A stretch of 9,229 nucleotides of DNA, taken from positions 1 to 9,229 of the forward strand of contig FR895309.1 in the NCBI GenBank assembly GCA_000434995.1, read 5' to 3'. The position numbers and the translations under genes were made by a program. A model generated the notes under the pieces. It did not search any database and was not told the DNA's origin. It saw only the letters and a list, made by a program, of their open reading frames with translations. Position 1 is the first letter of the stretch; every line of letters starts with the position of its first letter. The DNA comes from Firmicutes bacterium CAG:341 (GTDB lineage Bacteria; Bacillota; Clostridia; Oscillospirales; Acutalibacteraceae). Below are positions 1 to 7,451 of the stretch, piece by piece.

Positions 1-38
1 CTCGCAAAATACAAAATTTATCTCACTTTCTCAAAATC

Positions 39-83
39 TTACAGCGTGTAGAAAATTGAATTTGACTTTTCTACACGCTGTAA
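39..83 (-). terminator. Rho-independent terminator of the ddl-argS operon
   Basis: A perfect 17-bp inverted repeat (39-55 paired with 67-83) encloses an 11-nt loop. It starts 7 bases past the stop codon of the radical SAM gene in the direction of transcription. On the minus strand the stem is followed by GATTTTGAG, a short T run. The position and perfect stem support termination of the leftward operon. The T tract is modest, so efficiency is uncertain. Confidence 0.8.
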
Positions 84-89
84 CCATTA

Positions 90-1511
90 TTATTCGTTAT
101 TCTTTGCTTTTTCTGCTTTGCCCTCGGGTGTATCCCTATAATACTGCGTGAATGGGTGGAAGCGTTCCTGCTCCTCCCAAATTTCCTTTGCTTTAGGCGC
201 CCAATTTTGAGCATAGAGGTCACACTTTGCGCAAAGTTCATCTGCACTTTCGCTTTGAATAAGGTCTGTTGATTTAGCACCCGTTTTTTTAACAAGCTTT
301 CTGAGTGCCTGCGGATTTTCAAGCATTGGGCAAGGGCGAAGCATATTATCATTAAATGGCTGGCCCTTATAATATTCGTGGAAAAGCGGAGATTTCAAAC
401 ATTCAATAATGCTCTTTTCCCTGATATTTGAATCACTGTAATGAATAAATACGCAAGGTTCAACATCGCCCTCGCTGTTAACATGAAAATAGTTGCGCCC
501 GCCGGCAATACAGCCGCCTACAAATTCACCGTCGTTTTGGAAATCAACGGTAAAAATAGGCTTACCGGTTTTACCGTTTCGGTTTTTACGAATGGTGCGG
601 TAAACATGCTCCCTTTGTTCAGGAGATAAAAGAAGTTCTGTATCCGCATCTGCACCTACCGGCATATAGTGAAAATACCAAGCATATTTAGCACCGTTTT
701 CAATCATAAAATCATAAAATTCATCACTTGTTACGCTTGCATAGTTTTTAGAAGTGTAGCAAATAGATGTACCGAAAAGGCATTTGTGCTTTTTAAGAAG
801 TTTCATTGCGGCAAGAGTTTTTTGGTAAACACCTTCACCTCGCCTGCTGTCATTAACAGCTTCGTCACCCTCAATTGAAAGTGCAAGTGCGAAGTTACCG
901 CACTTTTTCATATCTTCGCAAAATGCGTCATCAACAAGCGTACCGTTAGTAAACGCAAGGAATATGCAATCCTTATTTTCCCTTGCAAGAGTTAAAATAT
1001 CCTTTTTACGAATAAGAGGTTCGCCGCCCGTAAACATATAAAAATGAGTACCGAGTGCCTTGCTTTCACGCACAACTTTGCGCATTTCATCAAGAGTTAA
1101 GTTTGAATTATGGCCGTATTCAGCCGCCCAACAGCCTTTGCACCTTAAATTGCAGGCAGAAGTAGGGTCCATTAGAATAACCCAAGGAATATTGCAATGC
1201 TCTTCTTCACGCTTTTTGCGAAGTGTTTTAGTACCGTTAAGCCCCAAATCAATTGCAAAAGTAAGCACTGCCGACCTGAAAAAATCAGGGTCAATATCAT
1301 TAAGCCCGTTAAACAAATATTTATGCCAAACATTAGTTTCGTCACTTATGATTTCAATAGGCTTGGTAAATGTACTTTCAGGGTACATTTTACCTGCAAC
1401 TGCCTTACCTAACTTGACAAGTTTGAGCATATTTTTTTGAGGGTTTTTATAAACATATTTAAGTAGCTTATTTCCTACAAAATAAAGCGCCTTATCCTTA
1501 ATGTTTGCCAT
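90..1511 (-). CDS. Radical SAM protein with Cys-rich (SPASM-like) C-terminal region
   Basis: The 473-aa product carries the radical SAM signature CxxxCxxC at C120, C124 and C127 (SACNLRCKGCW), which binds the [4Fe-4S] cluster that cleaves S-adenosylmethionine. GGEP at 162-165 (SAM binding) and SIEG near 212 follow. Further Cys residues at 334, 353, 394, 427 and 430 resemble a SPASM/twitch-type auxiliary cluster region. About 100 residues with basic and hydrophobic stretches precede the core. From memory this full-length architecture, with a CKGCWAAEYG-like core, is common in Clostridia and usually annotated only as 'radical SAM protein'; the substrate is unknown. Known SPASM enzymes modify peptides or proteins, and some radical SAM enzymes in anaerobes act on lipids; neither can be chosen here. 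The start follows a GAGAGG site placed directly after the argS stop, 12 bp upstream. It is the last gene of the operon. Family assignment is firm, function is not. Confidence 0.93.
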   Translation of the reverse strand: MANIKDKALYFVGNKLLKYVYKNPQKNMLKLVKLGKAVAGKMYPESTFTKPIEIISDETNVWHKYLFNGLNDIDPDFFRSAVLTFAIDLGLNGTKTLRKKREEEHCNIPWVILMDPTSACNLRCKGCWAAEYGHNSNLTLDEMRKVVRESKALGTHFYMFTGGEPLIRKKDILTLARENKDCIFLAFTNGTLVDDAFCEDMKKCGNFALALSIEGDEAVNDSRRGEGVYQKTLAAMKLLKKHKCLFGTSICYTSKNYASVTSDEFYDFMIENGAKYAWYFHYMPVGADADTELLLSPEQREHVYRTIRKNRNGKTGKPIFTVDFQNDGEFVGGCIAGGRNYFHVNSEGDVEPCVFIHYSDSNIREKSIIECLKSPLFHEYYKGQPFNDNMLRPCPMLENPQALRKLVKKTGAKSTDLIQSESADELCAKCDLYAQNWAPKAKEIWEEQERFHPFTQYYRDTPEGKAEKAKNNE

Positions 1512-1523
1512 ATTTTACCTCTC

Positions 1524-3215
1524 TTACATAACTTCAGGAGTAGTTATTTTAAGCATAGTTAAAATGTTATAAATTGTATTTTTTACAGCAGAGCAAAGGT
1601 AAAGCCTTGCCTGCATAAGCGGTTCATTATCATCAAGCATTACTCTTTGTGCATTATAAAATTTATGGAAAAGAGTAGCAAGCTCAATTACATAATGTGT
1701 AATTTTAGCCGGGTCATATGCTTTTGCCGAAGCAACGATTTCATCGGTAAGAGCTGAAAGATGACGAATAAGGTCTTTTTCCTCTTTAGACTTAAGAAGT
1801 GCAAGTTCATCATCATTAGGAGTTCTGAGCTGAACACCCTGCTCCTGCGCTTTTTTAATGATTGAGCAAATTCTTGCGTGCGCATATTGAACATAATATA
1901 CAGGATTTTCACTTGACTGCTTTGCCGCAAGTTCCAAATCAAAATCAAAATGAGAATTAGGCTCTCTTAAATTAAAGAAAAATCTTGCCGCATCAAGCGG
2001 AACTTCATCAATAAGGGTATTAAGTGTAATTGCCTTGCCTGAACGCTTTGAAAGTTTAATGGTTTCACCGTCTCTTACAAGCCTTACCATTTGCATAATA
2101 ACGCAATCAAGCCTTGATGCATCAAGGCCGAGAGCAGTTAAAGCCGCCTTCATCCTCGGTACATAACCGTGGTGGTCAGCCCCCAAAACATCAATAGCCT
2201 TATCATATCCGCGAGTAACAAGCTTGTTATAATGATAAGCAATATCAGGCACAATGTAAGTAGGAAGCCCGTTAGCCCTTACAAGCACTATATCTTTATC
2301 ATTGCCATATTCACTTGCCTTAAACCATAATGCACCGTCTTGCTCATAAGTAACGCCCTTTTCTTTAAGTGCGTCAATAACTTTTTTAACCGAACCGTCA
2401 TTATGAAGCGTTGATTCCCTAAACCATTTATCATAAGTAATTCTGTATCTGCCAAGGTCTTTTTCAAGCCCGGCGATATTTTTAGGAAGTGCATAATCCA
2501 CAAGTGCTTTGCGGCGTTCGCTCGACTGCGCATTAACATATTTATCGCCATATTCGGCAATAAAATTTTCTGCGTGGTCAACTATATCTTGGCCGTGATA
2601 TGCATCTTCAGGAAGTTCAACCGAGGAATCAAAATGCTGAAGATACCTAACTTCAAGTGAAGTTGCAAATTTTTCTATCTGATTACCTGCGTCATTGACA
2701 TAAAATTCACGGTTAACACTGTATCCTGCCCAATCAAGCACACTTGCAAGGCAGTCACCTATTGCGCCGCCGCGTGCATTGCCGATATGCATAGGCCCCG
2801 TCGGATTTGCGGATACAAATTCAACAAGGATTTTTTTGCCCTTGCCATAATCGCTTTTACCATAGTTTTCACCACAGGCAAATACATCTTTAAGTACATC
2901 CGAATAAAACTTTTGGGATAAAAAGAAATTCATAAATCCCGGGCCTGCAATTTCAACTTTTTCAAAAACAGTACCGCCAAGTTCCAAATATTTTTCAATA
3001 GCTTCGGCAATCATTTTCGGTGCTTTTTTAAATGCACGCGCTCCTGCCATTGCAACATTTGTTGAATAATCGCCGTTATCTTTATTAGCCGGCTTTTCGA
3101 TGTTAAACTGAGGAATTTCAGCTTGAGGCAAATCACCGCTTGCCATTGCTTTGTTAACTGCATTTTCAATAATTATTTTTAATTCATTTTCGGTCTGTTT
3201 AACTAATTTTGACAT
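1524..3215 (-). CDS. argS: Arginyl-tRNA synthetase (class I)
   Basis: ArgS charges tRNA-Arg with arginine using ATP in the cytoplasm. The 563-aa length is normal for the family. An N-terminal Arg-tRNA-synthetase additional domain (about 5-100) precedes the Rossmann catalytic core. The HIGH motif appears as HIGN at 143-146 in the typical context FVSANPTGPMHIGNARGG, and the KMSKS-like loop as KLSKRSG at 387-393. The C-terminal DALR-type anticodon-binding helical domain covers about 435-563, with the characteristic YVQYAHARI segment near 441. The start is supported by an AGGAGT site 6 nt upstream, lying in the gap after the DUF1934 gene. The gene lies between the DUF1934 gene and the radical SAM gene on one transcript, as in the ywiB-argS order of Bacillus. 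No missing catalytic motif was noted. Confidence 0.98.
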   Translation of the reverse strand: MSKLVKQTENELKIIIENAVNKAMASGDLPQAEIPQFNIEKPANKDNGDYSTNVAMAGARAFKKAPKMIAEAIEKYLELGGTVFEKVEIAGPGFMNFFLSQKFYSDVLKDVFACGENYGKSDYGKGKKILVEFVSANPTGPMHIGNARGGAIGDCLASVLDWAGYSVNREFYVNDAGNQIEKFATSLEVRYLQHFDSSVELPEDAYHGQDIVDHAENFIAEYGDKYVNAQSSERRKALVDYALPKNIAGLEKDLGRYRITYDKWFRESTLHNDGSVKKVIDALKEKGVTYEQDGALWFKASEYGNDKDIVLVRANGLPTYIVPDIAYHYNKLVTRGYDKAIDVLGADHHGYVPRMKAALTALGLDASRLDCVIMQMVRLVRDGETIKLSKRSGKAITLNTLIDEVPLDAARFFFNLREPNSHFDFDLELAAKQSSENPVYYVQYAHARICSIIKKAQEQGVQLRTPNDDELALLKSKEEKDLIRHLSALTDEIVASAKAYDPAKITHYVIELATLFHKFYNAQRVMLDDNEPLMQARLYLCSAVKNTIYNILTMLKITTPEVM

Positions 3216-3228
3216 CTTTATACTCCTG

Positions 3229-3663
3229 TTATTTAGGTTGCTTCTTCTTTTTATAACTAAGCTTTACACGATTTTTTGAAGCCAAAGCCCCGTTAATATC
3301 TATATCATAACCAAAGGTGAATTTGCCACCGTTTTCATCAAATTCATGCTCAATGGAATGGCCGCAAATGCCCATAAGAATTTCACCGTAAGCAGTACCG
3401 TAATGGCAAAGATTTCTTTGTGAACGCTCAATTACAAGCCTTGATACCACTGCACCCTCACGAGTCATTTCAACCGAACTTTCATCTTTTAAAACAACTA
3501 CGCTTACATTGATAGGCTCCTCGCCGGCATCCTGCTCTTCTTTATATTTTATAACATATTTTTCTTCAAGCTCTTCAAATGTGCCGACTGTTGTAAACTC
3601 GGTTTTATCAAACTGATTATCAATATTTTGCGAACCTATGATTTCAATAAGTACCTTTTCCAT
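3229..3663 (-). CDS. DUF1934 (YwiB-like) beta-barrel protein
   Basis: This 144-aa protein fits the DUF1934/YwiB family, small cytoplasmic lipocalin-like beta-barrel proteins of unknown function in Firmicutes. Visible family traits are the N-terminal VLIEIIGSQ strand, the central VVLKDESSVEMTREG segment, the GTAYGEILMGICG motif at about 89-101, and a strand-rich C-terminus ending in a lysine-rich tail (YKKKKQPK). There is no signal peptide or membrane segment. Its ATG lies 2 bp after the ddl stop (TGA-TT-ATG), with only a weak GGCGG-like site inside the ddl end, so translation is probably coupled to ddl. Placement immediately before argS matches the Bacillus ywiB-argS arrangement and supports the assignment. 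The biochemical role is unknown. Confidence 0.85.
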   Translation of the reverse strand: MEKVLIEIIGSQNIDNQFDKTEFTTVGTFEELEEKYVIKYKEEQDAGEEPINVSVVVLKDESSVEMTREGAVVSRLVIERSQRNLCHYGTAYGEILMGICGHSIEHEFDENGGKFTFGYDIDINGALASKNRVKLSYKKKKQPK

Positions 3664-3665
3664 AA

Positions 3666-4745
3666 TCAGAATTTACCGCCACGAGAAAGCGCACATCCGA
3701 TAAGCCTGTCAATAAGCTCCTTATACGGTACGCCTGCTGCTTCAAAAAGTTTTGGATACATACTGATAGGTGTTTGCCCCGGAATAGTATTTATTTCATT
3801 AAGCAAAACCGCACCGTCGCTCTTTCTTACAAAAAAGTCAACTCGTGACATTCCCTCACAGCCGAGTGCCTTATATGCCTTTACAGCCTGCACCCTGACT
3901 TCGTTTCGCTTTTCTTCAGGAATATCGGCAGGAATACAAAGTTCGCTTTGCGGATTATTATACTTTGCGTCAAAATCATAAAAATCTGCCGCAGCTTTAA
4001 TTTCACCCACTTCGGCAGGGATAGGCTCATCATTGCCCAAAACCGCACACTCAACTTCATGCCCATCTATAAATTCTTCAAGCACAGCTTTTTTATCTTC
4101 CTTAAATGCAACAGCCATAGCTTCAATAAGTTCATTTACATTATGCGCCTTTGTAATTCCGACAGAAGAGCCGGCATTTGCAGGCTTAACAAAAATAGGA
4201 AATCCAAGCTTATTAACTGCATATTCAATACATTGTTGCCTATCTTTATTAAAAGTATACTGGGTGAAAGCGCACCATTTTGCCTGCGGAATATCAAAAG
4301 CGTCTGCCACAGCGTTTGCAACAGCCTTATCCATACACACGCCTGATGATGTGGCGTCACAGCCTACATACGGAATTTGAGCAAGCTGCAAAAGGCCCTG
4401 AATTGTTCCGTCCTCTCCGTTTTTACCATGAAGAACAGGGAATACGCAATCAAGCTTGATAATTTCGCCCTTTGCGGTAACTATACCGCCGACTGAAGTA
4501 TCAGGTGATATGTAAGCCGGAATAAGACTTTTAGATTCAGTCCATCTGTCATTAGGTAAAAGTGAAATATCATCATTAAAAATATACCATCTGCCGTCTT
4601 TTGTGATGCCGAGAAGAATTACATTATATTTATTATAATCAATATTTGAAATAATGCCCTTAGCTGAAATGCAGCTAATATCATGTTCTGATGAAACACC
4701 GCCGAAAATTACTGCAAGTGTTAACTTTTTATTTTCATTACTCAT
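3666..4745 (-). CDS. ddl: D-alanine--D-alanine ligase
   Basis: Ddl joins two D-alanines using ATP, giving the dipeptide that MurF adds to the peptidoglycan precursor in the cytoplasm. The 359-aa protein has the N-terminal GGVSSEHDIS motif (13-24, with E20 binding the first D-Ala), HGKNGEDGTIQGLL (106-119), the ATP-grasp KPANAGSSVGI segment (187-197), LEEFIDGHEVE (222-231), and the metal-binding RVDFF and NEINTIPG region (R301, D303, E317, N319). The omega loop reads FDAKYNN, keeping the Lys-Tyr pair of Ddl (equivalent to K215-Y216 of E. coli DdlB). This argues for D-Ala-D-Ala rather than the D-lactate specificity of VanA/VanB. The start is preceded by AGGTGA. It is the first gene of the leftward operon, about 27 nt after the predicted transcription start. 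No vanH, vanX or vanT-like neighbour is present, so a housekeeping role is favoured. Confidence 0.97.
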   Translation of the reverse strand: MSNENKKLTLAVIFGGVSSEHDISCISAKGIISNIDYNKYNVILLGITKDGRWYIFNDDISLLPNDRWTESKSLIPAYISPDTSVGGIVTAKGEIIKLDCVFPVLHGKNGEDGTIQGLLQLAQIPYVGCDATSSGVCMDKAVANAVADAFDIPQAKWCAFTQYTFNKDRQQCIEYAVNKLGFPIFVKPANAGSSVGITKAHNVNELIEAMAVAFKEDKKAVLEEFIDGHEVECAVLGNDEPIPAEVGEIKAAADFYDFDAKYNNPQSELCIPADIPEEKRNEVRVQAVKAYKALGCEGMSRVDFFVRKSDGAVLLNEINTIPGQTPISMYPKLFEAAGVPYKELIDRLIGCALSRGGKF

Positions 4746-4778
4746 TTTAAGTCACCTACGCCTATATATATTCATAAT

Positions 4779-4807
4779 ATTTTAGCACAATCACAAGTAA
4801 TAATCAA
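4779..4807 (-). promoter_or_regulatory. Predicted sigma-A-type promoter of the ddl operon
   Basis: On the minus strand, TTGATT (4807-4802) and TAAAAT (4784-4779) are separated by exactly 17 bp. A TGC directly precedes the -10 box, giving an extended -10. Transcription would start near 4772, leaving a short leader before the ddl ATG at 4745. The surrounding DNA is very AT-rich, so chance matches are possible. Spacing, extended -10 and position make this the best candidate. Confidence 0.6.
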
Positions 4808-4828
4808 TAATGTATTATATACAAATAC

Positions 4829-4860
4829 TTATAATTATAATAAAGATTTTTATAATTATA
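4829..4860. repeat. Duplicated AT-rich palindromic 11-mer between divergent promoters
   Basis: TTATAATTATA occurs at 4829-4839 and again at 4850-4860, and its TATAATTATA core is self-palindromic. The copies are offset by 21 bp, about two helical turns, between the two divergent promoters. They could be an operator pair or only a product of the AT-rich base composition. Confidence 0.3.
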
Positions 4861-4891
4861 TTATATTTACAGTTTATATATAAAAAATATA

Positions 4892-4920
4892 GTGACAACC
4901 GGCCTTTTTAATGTTATAAT
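4892..4920 (+). promoter_or_regulatory. Predicted sigma-A-type promoter of the three-gene plus-strand unit
   Basis: GTGACA (4892-4897) and a perfect TATAAT (4915-4920) are separated by 17 bp, and TG at 4912-4913 gives an extended -10. Transcription would begin near 4927, leaving a leader of about 44 nt before the ATG at 4971. It faces away from the ddl promoter in the same intergenic region. Confidence 0.7.
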
Positions 4921-4970
4921 AAGCTAATTAAAAACTTTGATTTAATATTATTTTTGGAGCAGATAAAGAT

Positions 4971-5822
4971 ATGGAAATTAGTGAAGTTTTCAAAATTGCT
5001 GAAAAACAGCTTAATCAAACAAATACCGAACTTGAATTTAAAAAAGTAAACGAAGATGAAAAGAGCATTACTTTTGCCGGCGAAAAAGGAGCTTACAGAA
5101 TTGCTTATGATATGCAGGCAAGCACAATGGCATTTGAATGCTGCTATGATTACGAGGCAGACGAGCCTAAGTTTGAAACAATTTCACGCTCGCTTTACGA
5201 TGCCGAAACTTATAATGAAAAAGATGCAAAAAGTCTCGGCAATGAAATCAACGATGAAATATCAGGCATTTTCAAGGCAAGAAAACAAGTAAATCTTGAT
5301 AAGGTCAAGATGCCGAAAGCTGTATCAAGAACCAAGGCTAAAAACGGAATCATCAGCTACGATTGCGACTCACTTGCAAACCGTTTCGGCACCCTCTACC
5401 CTGAATATAAGGATGAAATCAAGAAAAACATTGTTGCTTACGGCGAATTTTTACCTGAAACATTTTTTACAGAAGTCGGAACTGCAAAGGTGCTTGATGT
5501 AATCAAAAACGGAAACACAGCAGAGCAGAAAAAGCTTTTCAAAATGCTTAACGAAGTTTACGAAGACGGCACAAACGAAGTGCAGGATGTTATCGGCGTA
5601 ACAATTTTGGGTGCAATGCAAAATGACAAGGATATGATGGCAGTTGCAGATAAATATATGTCAGAATATATGTCAGGCCCTGTTCACGAAATTAACAAGC
5701 TCACTGCCAAGAATAACAGCAAACTTATGAAAAAGCTTAAAAACCCACCTGCATACAAACCTAAAAAGAAGAAAAATAACTTTATGCAAAATGCTCTTCA
5801 GGCGCAGGATATGAACAGATAA
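4971..5822 (+). CDS. Hypothetical soluble protein, 283 aa
   Basis: I do not recognise this protein with confidence. It has no signal peptide or membrane segment, so it is probably cytoplasmic. Residues 1-105 look like a mixed alpha/beta domain (strands near 20-24, 31-36, 41-47 and 52-59, then helices). A charged linker (105-125) leads to a mainly helical region at about 128-245. That region has a YGEFLPETFF segment (157-166) and KKLFKMLNEVYEDGTNEVQDVIGVT (187-211), which loosely recalls the LP-motif helical DUF7674-like proteins; this is a recollection, not a match. The C-terminus is strongly basic (KKLKNPPAYKPKKKKNN, 254-270) and could contact nucleic acid or acidic phospholipid. The start follows GGAG at 4956-4959 and the promoter at 4892-4920. 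It is the first gene of a unit with the sortase-like and membrane protein genes, ending 10 bp before the next start. Confidence 0.85.
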   Translation: MEISEVFKIAEKQLNQTNTELEFKKVNEDEKSITFAGEKGAYRIAYDMQASTMAFECCYDYEADEPKFETISRSLYDAETYNEKDAKSLGNEINDEISGIFKARKQVNLDKVKMPKAVSRTKAKNGIISYDCDSLANRFGTLYPEYKDEIKKNIVAYGEFLPETFFTEVGTAKVLDVIKNGNTAEQKKLFKMLNEVYEDGTNEVQDVIGVTILGAMQNDKDMMAVADKYMSEYMSGPVHEINKLTAKNNSKLMKKLKNPPAYKPKKKKNNFMQNALQAQDMNR

Positions 5823-5832
5823 CAGGCTTAAT

Positions 5833-6456
5833 ATGACAAAAAATGAAAAAAGATTAGTTTTAAACGGGATTTTTCTTCCCGTAGTTCTTGCAATAATACT
5901 TTCCGTTTTATTTGTGGGAAGTGTTGATATACTTGAATCAAACAACTCTTTTATAAACGCAAGCGTTCAAAGTGATGAAATCAAAAAAGTTACTTCGCTT
6001 GGTATTAAAGAAGAAAACGGAATTATTGCAAAATCATCTTTTCAAAAGCTTGAGGCTAATTCAATAATCGGCAATGTGAATTTTGAAGATAAAAGCCTGC
6101 CGCTTATTTATAATGCAAGTGCAGTAAACGCAAATAATAAATTCAACATTGATTTAAACAGCACTTTGCCGGGCGAAATAGGGCCTTGCTTTGCGCAAGT
6201 TTATAAAAACAACAGTTCTAAAATCAAGCTTGCTTCAAAAGGTGATTTAATAAATATTGACACCTTTTATTCATCATACGAATATGAAGTAATAAAAACG
6301 CTTACGGTTAAAAACGATTACGAGCTGAAAAAAGTCGGCGCCGGTCTTTCAAGGGCGCTGGTACTTTATACCGATAACAGCGTAGGCGCAGGAATATCAA
6401 ATGAATATTATGTTTGTGTTGCAGTTATGAAAACCGGCACAAAAGTAAACGCATAG
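5833..6456 (+). CDS. Membrane-anchored sortase-like protein lacking catalytic residues
   Basis: The 207-aa product has one N-terminal membrane helix (about 12-30) behind a short basic tail, so the rest is predicted to lie outside the membrane, as in many sortases. The order of segments recalls a sortase: IIGNVNFEDKSLPLIYNAS (78-96) like the first strands, LPGEIG (112-117), KGDLINIDTFYSSYEYEVI (136-154) like the common 'kGD-I-i-T-Y-YeV' region, and ALVLYTD (175-181) like the 'LvLvTC' active-site strand. Where a sortase has its catalytic Cys this protein has D181. The usual GH before the KGD segment reads QVYKN (122-126), and no Arg follows in the last strand (NEYYVCVAV, 190-198). All three catalytic positions therefore appear lost. 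I infer a non-enzymatic, perhaps binding or structural, role. A weak AGG site precedes the start, and the TAG stop overlaps the next gene's AGGAGG. The fold call comes from motif order only and could be wrong. Confidence 0.8.
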   Translation: MTKNEKRLVLNGIFLPVVLAIILSVLFVGSVDILESNNSFINASVQSDEIKKVTSLGIKEENGIIAKSSFQKLEANSIIGNVNFEDKSLPLIYNASAVNANNKFNIDLNSTLPGEIGPCFAQVYKNNSSKIKLASKGDLINIDTFYSSYEYEVIKTLTVKNDYELKKVGAGLSRALVLYTDNSVGAGISNEYYVCVAVMKTGTKVNA

Positions 6457-6467
6457 GAGGGCATATG
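6455..6467 (+). promoter_or_regulatory. Ribosome binding site that fixes the start of the four-helix membrane protein
   Basis: A perfect AGGAGG (6455-6460) shares two bases with the TAG stop of the preceding gene (6454-6456) and lies 4 nt before ATG at 6465. The longer in-frame start at 6414 has no such site and would overlap the sortase-like gene, so 6465 is preferred. The arrangement suggests translational coupling. Confidence 0.85.
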
Positions 6468-7283
6468 ACACTTTCAAAATCGCGAAAAGCTATGTGCTTT
6501 ATCCTAACAATGCTTTTTTCTATCGGCTCTATTTTATTTTTCGGCACGCTTATTGCCAAATCCACCGTTTTAAACGAGGGGTATATGAACCGTATTTTTG
6601 AATACAGCAATGTAAATGAGCAATGCGAAAAGGCGTTTGAAGACAGGGTTGCCGTACTGGAAGCGCAAAGCACAATTCCGGCAAGAGTGTTTAACACCGT
6701 GTTTAAAACGAACGATACTGCCGCATCAAATGTAATAGGCAAATTATATTCAAGCCAAAATCCTACATTGTACTCAAAAAATCAAATTAAGCAGTTTGAA
6801 TCGCTTTGCAAAGAGTATCTTGAGGGAAACAATATGCAATATGACAGCGAACTTATACACAACACTGCCATAAAAGCTACCGAAGCATATAACGATTGCT
6901 TTGGTTTTAACAATGCTGATACTCTTGTAAGCTACATCGGCACATTAAGCAGTAATTCTTCCCGCCTTATATCAATAGGAATGTTGCTTATGGCTGTGCC
7001 TATTATTATGCTTCTTGTTTTATACAGGCGTTCACGCGAAATAATGTTTAACATTTTTGCTTCGCTCACCACTTCAGGTATGATATTTACGGTATCTTCT
7101 GTTTTGTGCCTGATATTTAAAACAGCACAGAGGTTTGATATATCACCGCAGGTATATTCGCAGGCTTTCGGCAATGCGGTAAAAGGCTCCTGCTTTATCA
7201 GTATTATATTTGGCCTTTTACTTACGGGTATAACAATTTTCGTAAATGTAAAAATAACAAAATCACTTGATTCAAAAAAGTAA
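6465..7283 (+). CDS. Predicted four-helix membrane protein with extracytoplasmic domain
   Basis: I do not recognise this 272-aa protein. It has a basic N-terminus (MTLSKSRKAM), a first membrane helix at about 10-31, a soluble stretch of about 135 residues (32-166), then three membrane helices at about 167-187, 194-217 and 240-262, and a short basic end (KSLDSKK). Under the positive-inside rule (RRSR at 187-191, N-terminal Lys/Arg) both ends would be cytoplasmic and the 32-166 domain would face outside. That domain is mostly helical, with Cys residues at 54, 115 and 145 and no motif known to me. The start at 6465 is set by the AGGAGG site. It is coupled to the sortase-like gene and closes the three-gene unit, so the two may act together at the cell surface. 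Its last 25 bases fall inside the left arm of the large palindrome. Confidence 0.85.
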   Translation: MTLSKSRKAMCFILTMLFSIGSILFFGTLIAKSTVLNEGYMNRIFEYSNVNEQCEKAFEDRVAVLEAQSTIPARVFNTVFKTNDTAASNVIGKLYSSQNPTLYSKNQIKQFESLCKEYLEGNNMQYDSELIHNTAIKATEAYNDCFGFNNADTLVSYIGTLSSNSSRLISIGMLLMAVPIIMLLVLYRRSREIMFNIFASLTTSGMIFTVSSVLCLIFKTAQRFDISPQVYSQAFGNAVKGSCFISIIFGLLLTGITIFVNVKITKSLDSKK

Positions 7284-7297
7284 TAACAAACAAGTTA

Positions 7298-7333
7298 AAA
7301 CCGGTAGGCTTAATGCTTACCGGTTTATTTTAC
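7298..7333 (+). terminator. Rho-independent terminator of the three-gene unit
   Basis: The stem CCGGTAGGC (7301-7309) pairs with GCTTACCGG (7315-7323) through one G-U pair, with a TTAAT loop. Three flanking A-T pairs lengthen it (7298-7300 with 7324-7326), and TTTATTTTA follows. It starts 14 bases after the stop codon at 7281-7283. Confidence 0.85.
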
Positions 7334-7422
7334 GCTTACATATATAATAGTTTTAAATAATATATTATATATTATAATATATAATATAGAAATATGTGGA
7401 ATTATATATGTAAGCGTAAAAT

Positions 7423-7451
7423 AAACCGGTAAGCATTAAGCCTACCGGTTT
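7423..7451. terminator. Inverted copy of the terminator hairpin in the right palindrome arm
   Basis: This is the exact mirror of the hairpin at 7298-7326. On the minus strand it repeats the same terminator. On the plus strand the stem is followed by TTTTAA, so it could act weakly in either direction and shield the 3D-domain gene from read-through. No gene on the minus strand is seen that would need it. Confidence 0.5.

Noticed and set aside
3628..4380. Plus-strand open frames across ddl
   Set aside because: They are antisense shadows of a firmly identified gene and have no ribosome binding sites or domain motifs.
3666..4745. VanA/VanB-like D-Ala-D-Lac resistance ligase
   Set aside because: The omega loop keeps the Lys-Tyr pair (AKY) of Ddl, and no other vancomycin-resistance gene is adjacent.
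6414..6464. Upstream in-frame start for the four-helix membrane protein
   Set aside because: It overlaps the sortase-like gene and lacks a ribosome binding site; ATG 6465 follows a perfect AGGAGG.
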